Origin: Candidatus Sulfopaludibacter sp. SbA3
GTDB lineage: Bacteria; Acidobacteriota; Terriglobia; 20CM-2-55-15
NCBI GenBank assembly: GCA_945865815.1
Contig: CAMBFR010000006.1
Location: 1-64,000 of the forward strand
Direction of reading: 5' to 3'
Length of the DNA: 64,000 nt
Part shown: positions 47,923 through 55,777 of the stretch, piece by piece
Position numbering within the stretch: position 1 is the stretch's first letter
Layout of the letters: every line of letters starts with the position of its first letter
The notes under the pieces: model-generated
What the model was told of the DNA's origin: nothing
Seen by the model: only the letters and a program-made list of their open reading frames with translations
Database searches by the model: none
Program-made: the position numbers and the translations under genes

Positions 47923-48438
47923 GTGCAAGACTTCGCAACACCTCTAAGTATGGTGAAGAAATGGGCTCGCCTCTGGCGTGTTCCCTCGTTGGCACAAGTT
48001 GAAATAACAACGAACGCCCGCCTGCGAACTTGCCTCGGCCGATGTTTTCCAAAGTTAAATCGGATCGAGCTCAACCCTTCTCTCTTCGAAAAGAAGCGTG
48101 CTCGTCTAAACGAAGTTTTGTGCCACGAAGCGGCCCACATTGCAGCATATGCTCTCGGACCCGGTCAATCGCGCGCCCACAGTAGGCAATGGGCTGTCTT
48201 GATGACCGCCGCCGGCTTCAAGGCGAAGACAACGGTCCCTGGGCATAGATCCACGCCATACGGCCAGCCACCCAAAATTCGAGACGAAGTCTTTGAGCAC
48301 TATTGTCCGGTCTGCAGGTTCATGCGCATGGCCCGAAGACCGGTGTCGCGATGGAAGTGCCGGACATGTGTCTCAGCGGGATTGAGCGGAGATCTCAAGA
48401 TCCGAACCCGCCACGTCCGTGGTAAAGGAGCGGCGTGA
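47923..48438 (+). CDS. SprT-like zinc metalloprotease-like protein
   Basis: NEVLCHEAAHIAAYALGP (HExxH); C-terminal zinc ribbon CPVCRFM...WKCRTC. Confidence 0.8.
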   Translation: MQDFATPLSMVKKWARLWRVPSLAQVEITTNARLRTCLGRCFPKLNRIELNPSLFEKKRARLNEVLCHEAAHIAAYALGPGQSRAHSRQWAVLMTAAGFKAKTTVPGHRSTPYGQPPKIRDEVFEHYCPVCRFMRMARRPVSRWKCRTCVSAGLSGDLKIRTRHVRGKGAA

Positions 48439-51400
48439 GCATGGATCAGTGTCCATTCTGTGAGGTCCCATCTGAAAGGATCTTCTATGAGAGCGGCCTT
48501 ACACTTGGCATTTGGGACGGCTTCCCAGTTTCGGCAGGCCATGCGTTAGTCATCACCCGGAGACACGTCCCAAGTTGGTTTGAAGCAACTCCTCAAGAGC
48601 GAATCGAAATTGTAAGCACGATCGACGAGGTACGGTCATTAGTATCCGCATCACACCAGCCGAGCGGTTTCAATATTGGAATAAACGTCGGCGAAGCGGC
48701 TGGCCAAACGATCTTTCACGTGCACGCACATGTCATCCCTCGCTACAAGGGAGACGTTGCCGATCCCCGTGGTGGTGTTCGGCATGTGATTCCCTCAAAA
48801 GCTAACTATATTTCTCAAACCGACGCTTTGGGAACGCGGGACCGCCGCGAACGATCAATCGTGACGGGAGGCGATGACCCGCTCCTGCCTCACCTTCTCT
48901 CGAACTTCACCGATGCCAGGTGCCTGGATATCGCAGTCGCCTTCACCCTCCAGAGTGGAATCAGATTGCTTCAGCCATACTTACGTGAACTGCTGGATCG
49001 CGGTGGAAAAGTGCGTTTTCTAACGGGCGATTATCTCGGCGTAACGGACCCAGACGCCCTTATGGTTGTTCAGGACCTCGATGGTGATATCACCGCTCGT
49101 GTTTTCGAAACCGCCAAGGGTCCATCATCTTTCCATCCAAAGACGTATATTTTTCATTACAAGAATGACTACGGCATCGCTTTTGTGGGCAGCTCCAATT
49201 TGAGTGAAACCGCTCTGCGGGGAGGAGTCGAATGGGACTACAAGGTCATCTCGTCCCGAGATCCTGAAGGATTCGCGGACATTGGCGACGCGTTTGAGCG
49301 TCTCTTCGGTCATCCCGCAACACAGGAGCTGAGTTACGACTGGATAGAACAATACCGTCCACGGCATCGCACGGCGCTATCAATTACGCTTCAAGACATC
49401 GACGTTCCGATTGAGCTACCCATCCCTGCCGTTACGCCTCACGACATCCAGAAGGAAGCGCTTACCGCTCTCGAGAATACGCGGCGTGTGGGCAATACGG
49501 CCGGCCTAGTTGTGCTCGCGACCGGCTTGGGCAAGACATGGCTGGCGGCTTTTGACAGCCACCGCCGGGAGTTTCCAAAGATCCTGTTCGTGGCGCATCG
49601 TGAAGAGATCCTGGCTCAAGCTCTAGAGACGTTCCGTCGGATTCGTCCAGACGCTTGGCTTGGAAACTACGATCGTAACAACAAGGACATCCAAACCGAC
49701 GTGCTGTTCGCTTCCATACAAACGCTTGGCAAGCGGATCCACTTTGAACGTTTTGAACCCACGGCATTCGATTACATCATCGTCGACGAATTTCACCACG
49801 CTGACGCGCCATCTTATAGACGCCTGATCGATCATTTTGAGCCGAAGTTCATGTTGGGTCTAACCGCTACGCCGGAAAGAACGGACGGCGGAGACCTGCT
49901 GTCTTTGTGCCACGAAAACCTTGTCTACCGATGCGACCTCGGTACGGGCATCCGTCGCAAGCAATTATGTCCATTCCACTACTATGGCGTGCCAGACGAT
50001 GTCGACTATCGGAATATCCCATGGCGGAGCAATCGTTTTGACGAGAAGGAACTCACGGCGGCGGTCGCGACAAGAGCACGCGCGGACAACGCCCTGGATC
50101 AGTTCAGAAAGAGGGCCGGAAAGCGAACGCTGGCTTTCTGTGTGTCTCAGCGTCACGCCGATTTCATGGCGGATCACTTTCGAAACGAAGGAATTCGAGC
50201 GGCTGCCGTTCACTCAGGAGAAGGTAGCGATCCTCGTGCTGCATCCCTCGAACGCCTCAAGGCAGGCGACTTAGACATTCTCTTCGCCGTCGACATGTTC
50301 AACGAAGGAGTCGATCTCCCATCGCTGGATACAGTAATGATGCTCCGGCCAACTGACTCAAAGATTGTTTGGCTGCAACAGTTCGGACGCGGCTTGAGGA
50401 CATCGGCCGGTAAACCGTACCTGACCGTTATTGACTACATCGGAAATCACCGAACGTTCCTTCTGAAGCCCCTGACATTGTTGGAGGAGCTAATACCCCT
50501 GAAGCCAACCGATCGTGACATCTGGAACGCACTCGAAAGAATTCAGGCCGATGCGATGGAACTGCCGCCTGGCTGCGAGGTCACATACGAACTCGAGTCG
50601 GTGGAAATCCTGAAGGGTCTGCTGAAGTTGGGATCCAAACCAGGGCAGGCCATGCGGGAATACTATGAAGATTTCAGGGAACGAACCGGCCAGCGTCCGA
50701 CAGCTGTGGAAGCGTTCCATGACGGATTCAGCCCGAAGTTTGTACGATCACTTTACGGATCGTGGCTGAAATTTGTGAATGAGATGGGAGACCTTGCGCT
50801 CGGTCAGCAATCCGCACTAGAAAGCTGCGGCGATGTGCTCGAAGCGATTGAGAAAACACCGATGACTCGCAGCTACAAAATGCTTCTCTTGAAAGCGTTG
50901 CTGAAAGTGGACAGGATTCCCGGTCGAATAAGCCTGTCTGATCTTGCGCGCGAAGTCGGCAAGCTCGCCGCGACCTCATCCAGGCTGCGATCCGATCTGA
51001 GCGTACAGCCCGAGGACCTCGCGGCCGTCCAGACTCTATTGAAGAAAGACCCAATCGCTGCTTGGACGGGAGCGAAAGGTACAAAGGGAAAGCCGTATTT
51101 CGAATTCTCGGATGACACTTTCCGCGCGACTTTCTCCGTGTCGGATGCGGAACGGGAGTCCTTCCGTGAATTGACGAGGGAACTCGTCGAATGGCGTCTC
51201 GCGGAATACCTCGGACTTGAAGAAGAAGGTCATGAGCCGAAGTCCGCTGAGGAGACCGCAGCACCTGCCAAAACGGCGAAACTTGAACTGTGGCAGCCCT
51301 ATCAAAGGAGACAGATTCCTCCGTTATTCGGGCTGAAATTCTCTACCGGAAATTGGAACGCGGGATTTGTCCCAACAGACAATCATATTTTTCTCCTTGT

Positions 51401-51752
51401 CACACTTGCCAAGGAGACGAAAACAGCCAACTTTCAATACCACGACCGGTTCCTGACCGCAGAGACATTTCAATGGCAGAGTCAGAACCAGACAACGCAA
51501 GCGAGCAAGAATGGATTGGAGATTCGCAACCACGCGGCCATGGGAATCACGGTACACCTATTCGTCCGGCGCGACTCGAAGACACCAAACGGTACCGGAG
51601 CCCCGTTTTATTACTGCGGTGACGTTGAATTTATCGACTGGCACGGCGAAAAACCCATCACCGTACAATGGCGATTGACGAATGCTTTACCGCAAAGACT
51701 CCAAGATTCGTTCCAAATTCCCGAACCGCCAGAACAATCGAGCAGTAGTTGA
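48435..51752 (+). CDS. HIT domain - PLD nuclease domain - SF2 (DEAD/DEAH) helicase - DUF3427-like fusion protein
   Basis: HIT triad FHVHAHVIPRY; PLD HPKTYIFHYKNDYGIAFVGSSNLSE; Walker A ATGLGKTW; DEFHH; QQFGRGLRTS; GTGA overlap with upstream gene (alternative ATG 48441). Confidence 0.88.
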   Translation: MSMDQCPFCEVPSERIFYESGLTLGIWDGFPVSAGHALVITRRHVPSWFEATPQERIEIVSTIDEVRSLVSASHQPSGFNIGINVGEAAGQTIFHVHAHVIPRYKGDVADPRGGVRHVIPSKANYISQTDALGTRDRRERSIVTGGDDPLLPHLLSNFTDARCLDIAVAFTLQSGIRLLQPYLRELLDRGGKVRFLTGDYLGVTDPDALMVVQDLDGDITARVFETAKGPSSFHPKTYIFHYKNDYGIAFVGSSNLSETALRGGVEWDYKVISSRDPEGFADIGDAFERLFGHPATQELSYDWIEQYRPRHRTALSITLQDIDVPIELPIPAVTPHDIQKEALTALENTRRVGNTAGLVVLATGLGKTWLAAFDSHRREFPKILFVAHREEILAQALETFRRIRPDAWLGNYDRNNKDIQTDVLFASIQTLGKRIHFERFEPTAFDYIIVDEFHHADAPSYRRLIDHFEPKFMLGLTATPERTDGGDLLSLCHENLVYRCDLGTGIRRKQLCPFHYYGVPDDVDYRNIPWRSNRFDEKELTAAVATRARADNALDQFRKRAGKRTLAFCVSQRHADFMADHFRNEGIRAAAVHSGEGSDPRAASLERLKAGDLDILFAVDMFNEGVDLPSLDTVMMLRPTDSKIVWLQQFGRGLRTSAGKPYLTVIDYIGNHRTFLLKPLTLLEELIPLKPTDRDIWNALERIQADAMELPPGCEVTYELESVEILKGLLKLGSKPGQAMREYYEDFRERTGQRPTAVEAFHDGFSPKFVRSLYGSWLKFVNEMGDLALGQQSALESCGDVLEAIEKTPMTRSYKMLLLKALLKVDRIPGRISLSDLAREVGKLAATSSRLRSDLSVQPEDLAAVQTLLKKDPIAAWTGAKGTKGKPYFEFSDDTFRATFSVSDAERESFRELTRELVEWRLAEYLGLEEEGHEPKSAEETAAPAKTAKLELWQPYQRRQIPPLFGLKFSTGNWNAGFVPTDNHIFLLVTLAKETKTANFQYHDRFLTAETFQWQSQNQTTQASKNGLEIRNHAAMGITVHLFVRRDSKTPNGTGAPFYYCGDVEFIDWHGEKPITVQWRLTNALPQRLQDSFQIPEPPEQSSSS

Positions 51753-51867
51753 GATACCGGGGTGCCGTTCAAAAGGTCGGGAGAAAACGTCTAAAAAGGT
51801 TTATTCTCAACGCGATGAACCTCAGCTTGGTGAACGCCAAAGACGCGTTTCGCGTCTATCTGCAGTA

Positions 51868-52806
51868 GTGGGCAGCACGAATGACCCCGAGCTCGATGCG
51901 GTCATGGCAGCCCTCCGGGCCGCTGATCCGGACGGTGCGCGCTTTGCCCGAACACTTCGTCGCACGTATGACCAGATCTATGACGGCCGGAACACAGGCC
52001 GATTTCGCACCGAACAGCTAAAGAAAACTGAGAAGACCCACTTCGGCTCGCTGGTCGAAATCAACCTTCAGAGAGAGTTCTCTTTTGAGGACGGCATTGA
52101 TCTCGATTACCGGATTGCCGGCGCCGACGTGGACTGCAAGTGGTCGCAGGACGATGGTGGATGGATGCTACCACCAGAAGCGATAGGCCAAATCTGTCTA
52201 CTCGTGACGGGAAGTGACGGGAAGTCGGCTTGGAGTGCCGGATTGATACGTGCAATCGAATCACTATTGAGCCCTTCGAGTAACCGCGATGACAAAAAGA
52301 AGCTCAGCGCGGCGGGCAAAACAGCAATTCAATGGATATGGAGAGAAATGGCACTGCCCGAAAACGTTTTACTGCACATCGATCCAGCAATTCAGAAAGC
52401 GATAATGGTGGATCTCGATGGGCCGCGGCGCGGACAGAAGCGGATGGACGAGTTGTTCCGGCGAGTCCCCAATCGAATCATCGGCCGCGGAGTGGTCGCG
52501 ACAGTGGCACAGCAGGACGATTACATGAAGAGGGTGCGCGACAATGGCGGATCCCGGCAGAAGCTGAAACCTGAGGGAATCGTTGTTTTTGCTGACTACC
52601 TCGGTCACCGCGAGCTAGCGCTTAGCCTCGGCCTTCCGCCAATCGGAGATGGTGATTCAATCAGTGCCCGGCTCATCCAGATCGAAGGACCCAGCGATCG
52701 CGCTGTGCAACTCGGCGAAGCCTGGTACCGGCTGTGCGCCGAGGGCGAAGAGCCGACCCGGCCCGCGCCCGACTTGCCAGCCGCTAAAGGTAGCAAGAGG
52801 ACCTGA
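51868..52806 (+). CDS. NaeI-family type II restriction endonuclease
   Basis: DPDGARFARTLRRTYDQIYDGRNTGRF; KTEKTHFGSLVEINLQREF; LDYRIAGADVDCKWSQDDGGWMLPPEA; RGVVATVAQQDDYMKRVR; start inferred (ORF open from 51682). Confidence 0.88.
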   Translation: MGSTNDPELDAVMAALRAADPDGARFARTLRRTYDQIYDGRNTGRFRTEQLKKTEKTHFGSLVEINLQREFSFEDGIDLDYRIAGADVDCKWSQDDGGWMLPPEAIGQICLLVTGSDGKSAWSAGLIRAIESLLSPSSNRDDKKKLSAAGKTAIQWIWREMALPENVLLHIDPAIQKAIMVDLDGPRRGQKRMDELFRRVPNRIIGRGVVATVAQQDDYMKRVRDNGGSRQKLKPEGIVVFADYLGHRELALSLGLPPIGDGDSISARLIQIEGPSDRAVQLGEAWYRLCAEGEEPTRPAPDLPAAKGSKRT

Positions 52807-52871
52807 CTCGTCCACCCAACCCCGCAATATGAGGTTCTAACTTCTCCGGCCCACGGATTGAAGGGGACACA

Positions 52872-53828
52872 ATGACCAAATTGACTTCAGTCGAGATATG
52901 TGCGGGCGCGGGTGGCCAGGCACTAGGCCTGGAGCAGGCAGGCTTCCAGCATCAAGCCTTGATTGAAATCGATAGACACTGTTGCGCAACACTGCGATTT
53001 AATCGTCCTAAATGGAACGTCATCCACGGCGATTTGAGCGACTTTGACGGGCGGCCATACAAGGGCGTCGACCTGCTGGCCGGGGGGGTTCCTTGCCCAC
53101 CTTTTTCAGTAGCCGGTAAGCAACTGGGGCCGGCGGACGAGCGTAATCTTTTCCCAGCAGCCATTCGCTTGGTTTCCGAGATTCGCCCCAAAGCCGTGCT
53201 GCTTGAGAACGTCAAGGGGTTGAAGGAGACCGCGTTTGATGACTACCGTGGATCGATTTCCAAAGCGGTAGAGCGGTTAGGGTACGCCACGGATTGGAAG
53301 CTGCTTAATGCCTCCAATTATGGAGTCTCACAGCTTCGTCCCCGCCTTTTGTTCGTGGCGGTGCGCAATGACCTTGTGGAAGAATTTAGTTGGCCCGATC
53401 CAGAAATGGGAAGACCCGCCACGGTTGGTGAGAAGCTGTATGACCTGATCGCGGCACGGGGGTGGAAAGGAGCCCGGGCCTGGAAGAAACTCGCGAATGA
53501 CATTGCGCCAACAGTAGTCGGCGGATCCCTCAAACACGGCGGCCCCGACTTGGGCCCAACCCGCGCAAGACAGGCATGGGCGCTGCTCGGTGTCGACGGT
53601 ATCGGCATCGCTGACGAAGCGCCTGGGCCCGATTTCGTTGGAATGCCGCGACTGACAGTTCAAATGGTCGCCCGGCTGCAAGGATTCCCCGAAACATGGC
53701 AGATCGCTGGAGGCAAGACCGCAGCGTATCGACAGGTTGGTAATGCCTTTCCTCCACCTGTTGCTCGAGCCGTCGGTCAGCGGCTTTTCGAGTGCCTGAT
53801 TCAACGCGAAGTCCAGTACGCGACGTGA
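52872..53828 (+). CDS. DNA (cytosine-5-)-methyltransferase
   Basis: EICAGAGGQALGLEQAGF; GGVPCPPFSVAGKQ; ENVKGLKE; SQLRPRLLFVAVR; VGNAFPPPVARAVG. Confidence 0.95.
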   Translation: MTKLTSVEICAGAGGQALGLEQAGFQHQALIEIDRHCCATLRFNRPKWNVIHGDLSDFDGRPYKGVDLLAGGVPCPPFSVAGKQLGPADERNLFPAAIRLVSEIRPKAVLLENVKGLKETAFDDYRGSISKAVERLGYATDWKLLNASNYGVSQLRPRLLFVAVRNDLVEEFSWPDPEMGRPATVGEKLYDLIAARGWKGARAWKKLANDIAPTVVGGSLKHGGPDLGPTRARQAWALLGVDGIGIADEAPGPDFVGMPRLTVQMVARLQGFPETWQIAGGKTAAYRQVGNAFPPPVARAVGQRLFECLIQREVQYAT

Positions 53829-53904
53829 TTGTCCGGGCGTTGATTCAAGACTGACACCCCGAGACGCTTCCGATCCATCACTAGATTTGGTAATTTGATG
53901 GGCC

Positions 53905-54321
53905 GTGGTGGATACCATTTCTCCAGAACGCCGACGCGAAAATATGCGGCGCATTCGCAGCAAGGGCATGAGTCCGGAGCTCCACGTCCGGCAGCTTCTG
54001 CACCATTTGGGGTATCGCTATCGCCTCCATCGTAAGAGCTTGCCGGGGCACCCTGACATCATCTTCCCAAAGCTGCAAAAGGCAATCTTCGTTCACGGTT
54101 GCTTCTGGCATCAGCACTCCGATCCTGCCTGCAAGATCACACGTGTTCCGAAATCCCGCCTGGAGTACTGGGCCCCCAAACTCGCGCGGAACAAGCAAAG
54201 AGATGAACAAAGCGTCGCTCTTCTCCTACAACTTGGCTGGAATGTGCTGGTCGTCTGGGAATGTCAGGTCGTTTATCCAGACAGCCTGAAACAGCGGCTA
54301 GTCAGCTTCCTGAATAGTTGA
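53905..54321 (+). CDS. vsr: Very short patch repair endonuclease (Vsr)
   Basis: RRENMRRIRSKGMSPELHVRQLLHHLGYRYRLHRKSLPGHPDIIFPKLQKAIFVHGCFWHQH; WNVLVVWECQV. Confidence 0.95.
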   Translation: MVDTISPERRRENMRRIRSKGMSPELHVRQLLHHLGYRYRLHRKSLPGHPDIIFPKLQKAIFVHGCFWHQHSDPACKITRVPKSRLEYWAPKLARNKQRDEQSVALLLQLGWNVLVVWECQVVYPDSLKQRLVSFLNS

Positions 54322-54351
54322 CGATTGTTTTTTTGGCATTCTCATCAAGGG

Positions 54352-54567
54352 TCAGCCGAGGATCTCATCGACGCTGAGCGGAATGTCCGGAAATGAACGT
54401 CGCATGACCGTCTCGTTACGGTGAAACGTCAGGCAGGTTTGGTATCGGTCCTGAACCGGATCGCGAAAAACGAGCAGCACACCCGGCGGTTCCCCGGGTT
54501 CCGACCCGGACCACTGACCTCGGCCCCGATGTTCTCCTGCTTCTATCGGGCTTTCGATGGCAGCCAA
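54352..54567 (-). CDS. Possible small hypothetical ORF overlapping the PIN toxin 3' end
   Basis: 71 aa; no domain recognised. Confidence 0.3.
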   Translation of the reverse strand: MAAIESPIEAGEHRGRGQWSGSEPGEPPGVLLVFRDPVQDRYQTCLTFHRNETVMRRSFPDIPLSVDEILG

Positions 54568-54980
54568 ACGACCTGGAGCGCTCGCGCTTTTTCGAGCGAT
54601 TTGAATTCGGGATCGCCCGTTACAAGTCCCGCTTCGTGTTTTTCGGCCAGCGCGGCGGCGAAGGCATCGGCCAATGAAATCGCATGGCCCGCCTTGAACC
54701 GGGCCGCCGCCAGAGCTTCGGACCTTGAAATTGAGCCGATTTGAACGGGAAGGCTTTCTATTAGCTCAACCGCCCTGCTCGCAGCCAGTTCCTTGTCGCT
54801 ATCGAGACATCGACGCGCGGTGATGTAGTAGACCTCGGCGATATTCATCCACGATAGAAAGATCTCCGCAGAATTCTCCCGGGCTTTCTCCAGGATTGCC
54901 TGAACCGTTGCCGCGCCAGGCTCGTCCGCCAGCCACACAAGAAGGGCAAAACTGTCCAAGACATAACGCGTGGTTTTCAC
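54543..54980 (-). CDS. PIN-domain toxin (VapC-like)
   Basis: GTG start 4 nt after antitoxin stop; TTRYVLDSFALLVWLADEPGA...EVYYITAR...ISLADAFAAALAEKHEAGLVTGDPEFKSL. Confidence 0.88.
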   Translation of the reverse strand: MKTTRYVLDSFALLVWLADEPGAATVQAILEKARENSAEIFLSWMNIAEVYYITARRCLDSDKELAASRAVELIESLPVQIGSISRSEALAAARFKAGHAISLADAFAAALAEKHEAGLVTGDPEFKSLEKARALQVVWLPSKAR

Positions 54981-54984
54981 ACCA

Positions 54985-55260
54985 CTAACCACTTTTCGAC
55001 GCCGGCTTGCGCCTCTTCCGTGTAAGCCTCGCGTCATGTTGGAATTCCTCGGTTCGCCCTTCCTTGAGAAGGTCAGCCACAGGGCGGTCGAAACGTACCA
55101 TTCCACGCCCCTGCCGGACCGCATCCGGCGCCGGGAGTATCGCGATGTGGCCCCCTATCTCGGTCACGATTACCTCGCTGTTGGGGGCAATGCCGTGCTT
55201 GTCTCTAAGCTCCTTCGGAATGACCAACTGACCTTTCTGAGTAACACTCATTCGATGCAT
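54985..55260 (-). CDS. AbrB/MazE-type antitoxin
   Basis: MSVTQKGQLVIPKELRDKHGIAPNSEVIVTEIGGHIAILPA (swapped-hairpin AbrB domain). Confidence 0.88.
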   Translation of the reverse strand: MHRMSVTQKGQLVIPKELRDKHGIAPNSEVIVTEIGGHIAILPAPDAVRQGRGMVRFDRPVADLLKEGRTEEFQHDARLTRKRRKPASKSG

Positions 55261-55392
55261 GGATAACTCCTCATAGTCAGTAATACCAATTATAGCACGG
55301 TATTACTGGGCTGAAGCCGTTACCAGGCAGTGGCGTAGGGGTTCTATTGCGGGTATGCCTGTGGGCCCTGGGCTTCAGCCCCGGGCACTGGG

Positions 55393-55664
55393 GTTTGGAC
55401 ATTTGTGGGAGAGTAGCGCAAAAACTCCCCTCCTGGATCAGGAGGGGTGCCGTTCGCGCTTTTCAGCGAACGGCGGGGTGGTGTCCATAATGCGAAGCCA
55501 CCCTATAGATATTCCCGCAGCGCACCGATTTGAATGAGCGCTACGCGGGCATCTATAACGTGGCTTCGCGTCATTCCGTACCACCCCGTCTGCGCCACTA
55601 AGGAACGGGACCATTCCCCTGGTGGCGCAGCCACCCCCTAAGACAGGAGGGGAGTTCGGACTCA
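55393..55664 (-). repeat. Multi-hairpin dispersed repeat, copy 3 (inverted)
   Basis: Reverse-complement match to 8101-8371 and 37421-37706; begins gtttggac. Confidence 0.92.
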
Positions 55665-55720
55665 CGTTTCGCTGGCCCCACATGCGTGCGGATGAAGCGT
55701 GAAGTTGAAGACGTTGATGC

Positions 55721-55748
55721 TAACCTGACTTTCGTGGAAGTCAGGTTA
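55721..55748 (-). terminator. Stem-loop downstream of speA
   Basis: TAACCTGACTT-tcgtgg-AAGTCAGGTTA perfect 11-bp stem; no T-tract. Confidence 0.45.
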
Positions 55749-55777
55749 ATGTCCAAACTCCACGGCAAGGTGGCTGC

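Noticed and set aside
47923-54321. DISARM or BREX system
   Set aside because: PLD, helicase and methyltransferase are present, but no DrmA/DrmB, PglZ or BrxC-type genes; NaeI and Vsr point to an R-M-based island instead.
55438-55683. ORF GGGCATRGMVPFLSGADGVVRNDAKPRYRCPRSAHSN within repeat copy 3 (also at the 3' end of ORF 36643-37611)
   Set aside because: It is the translation of the palindromic repeat, not a real protein; repeated non-coding elements of this kind often create spurious database proteins.
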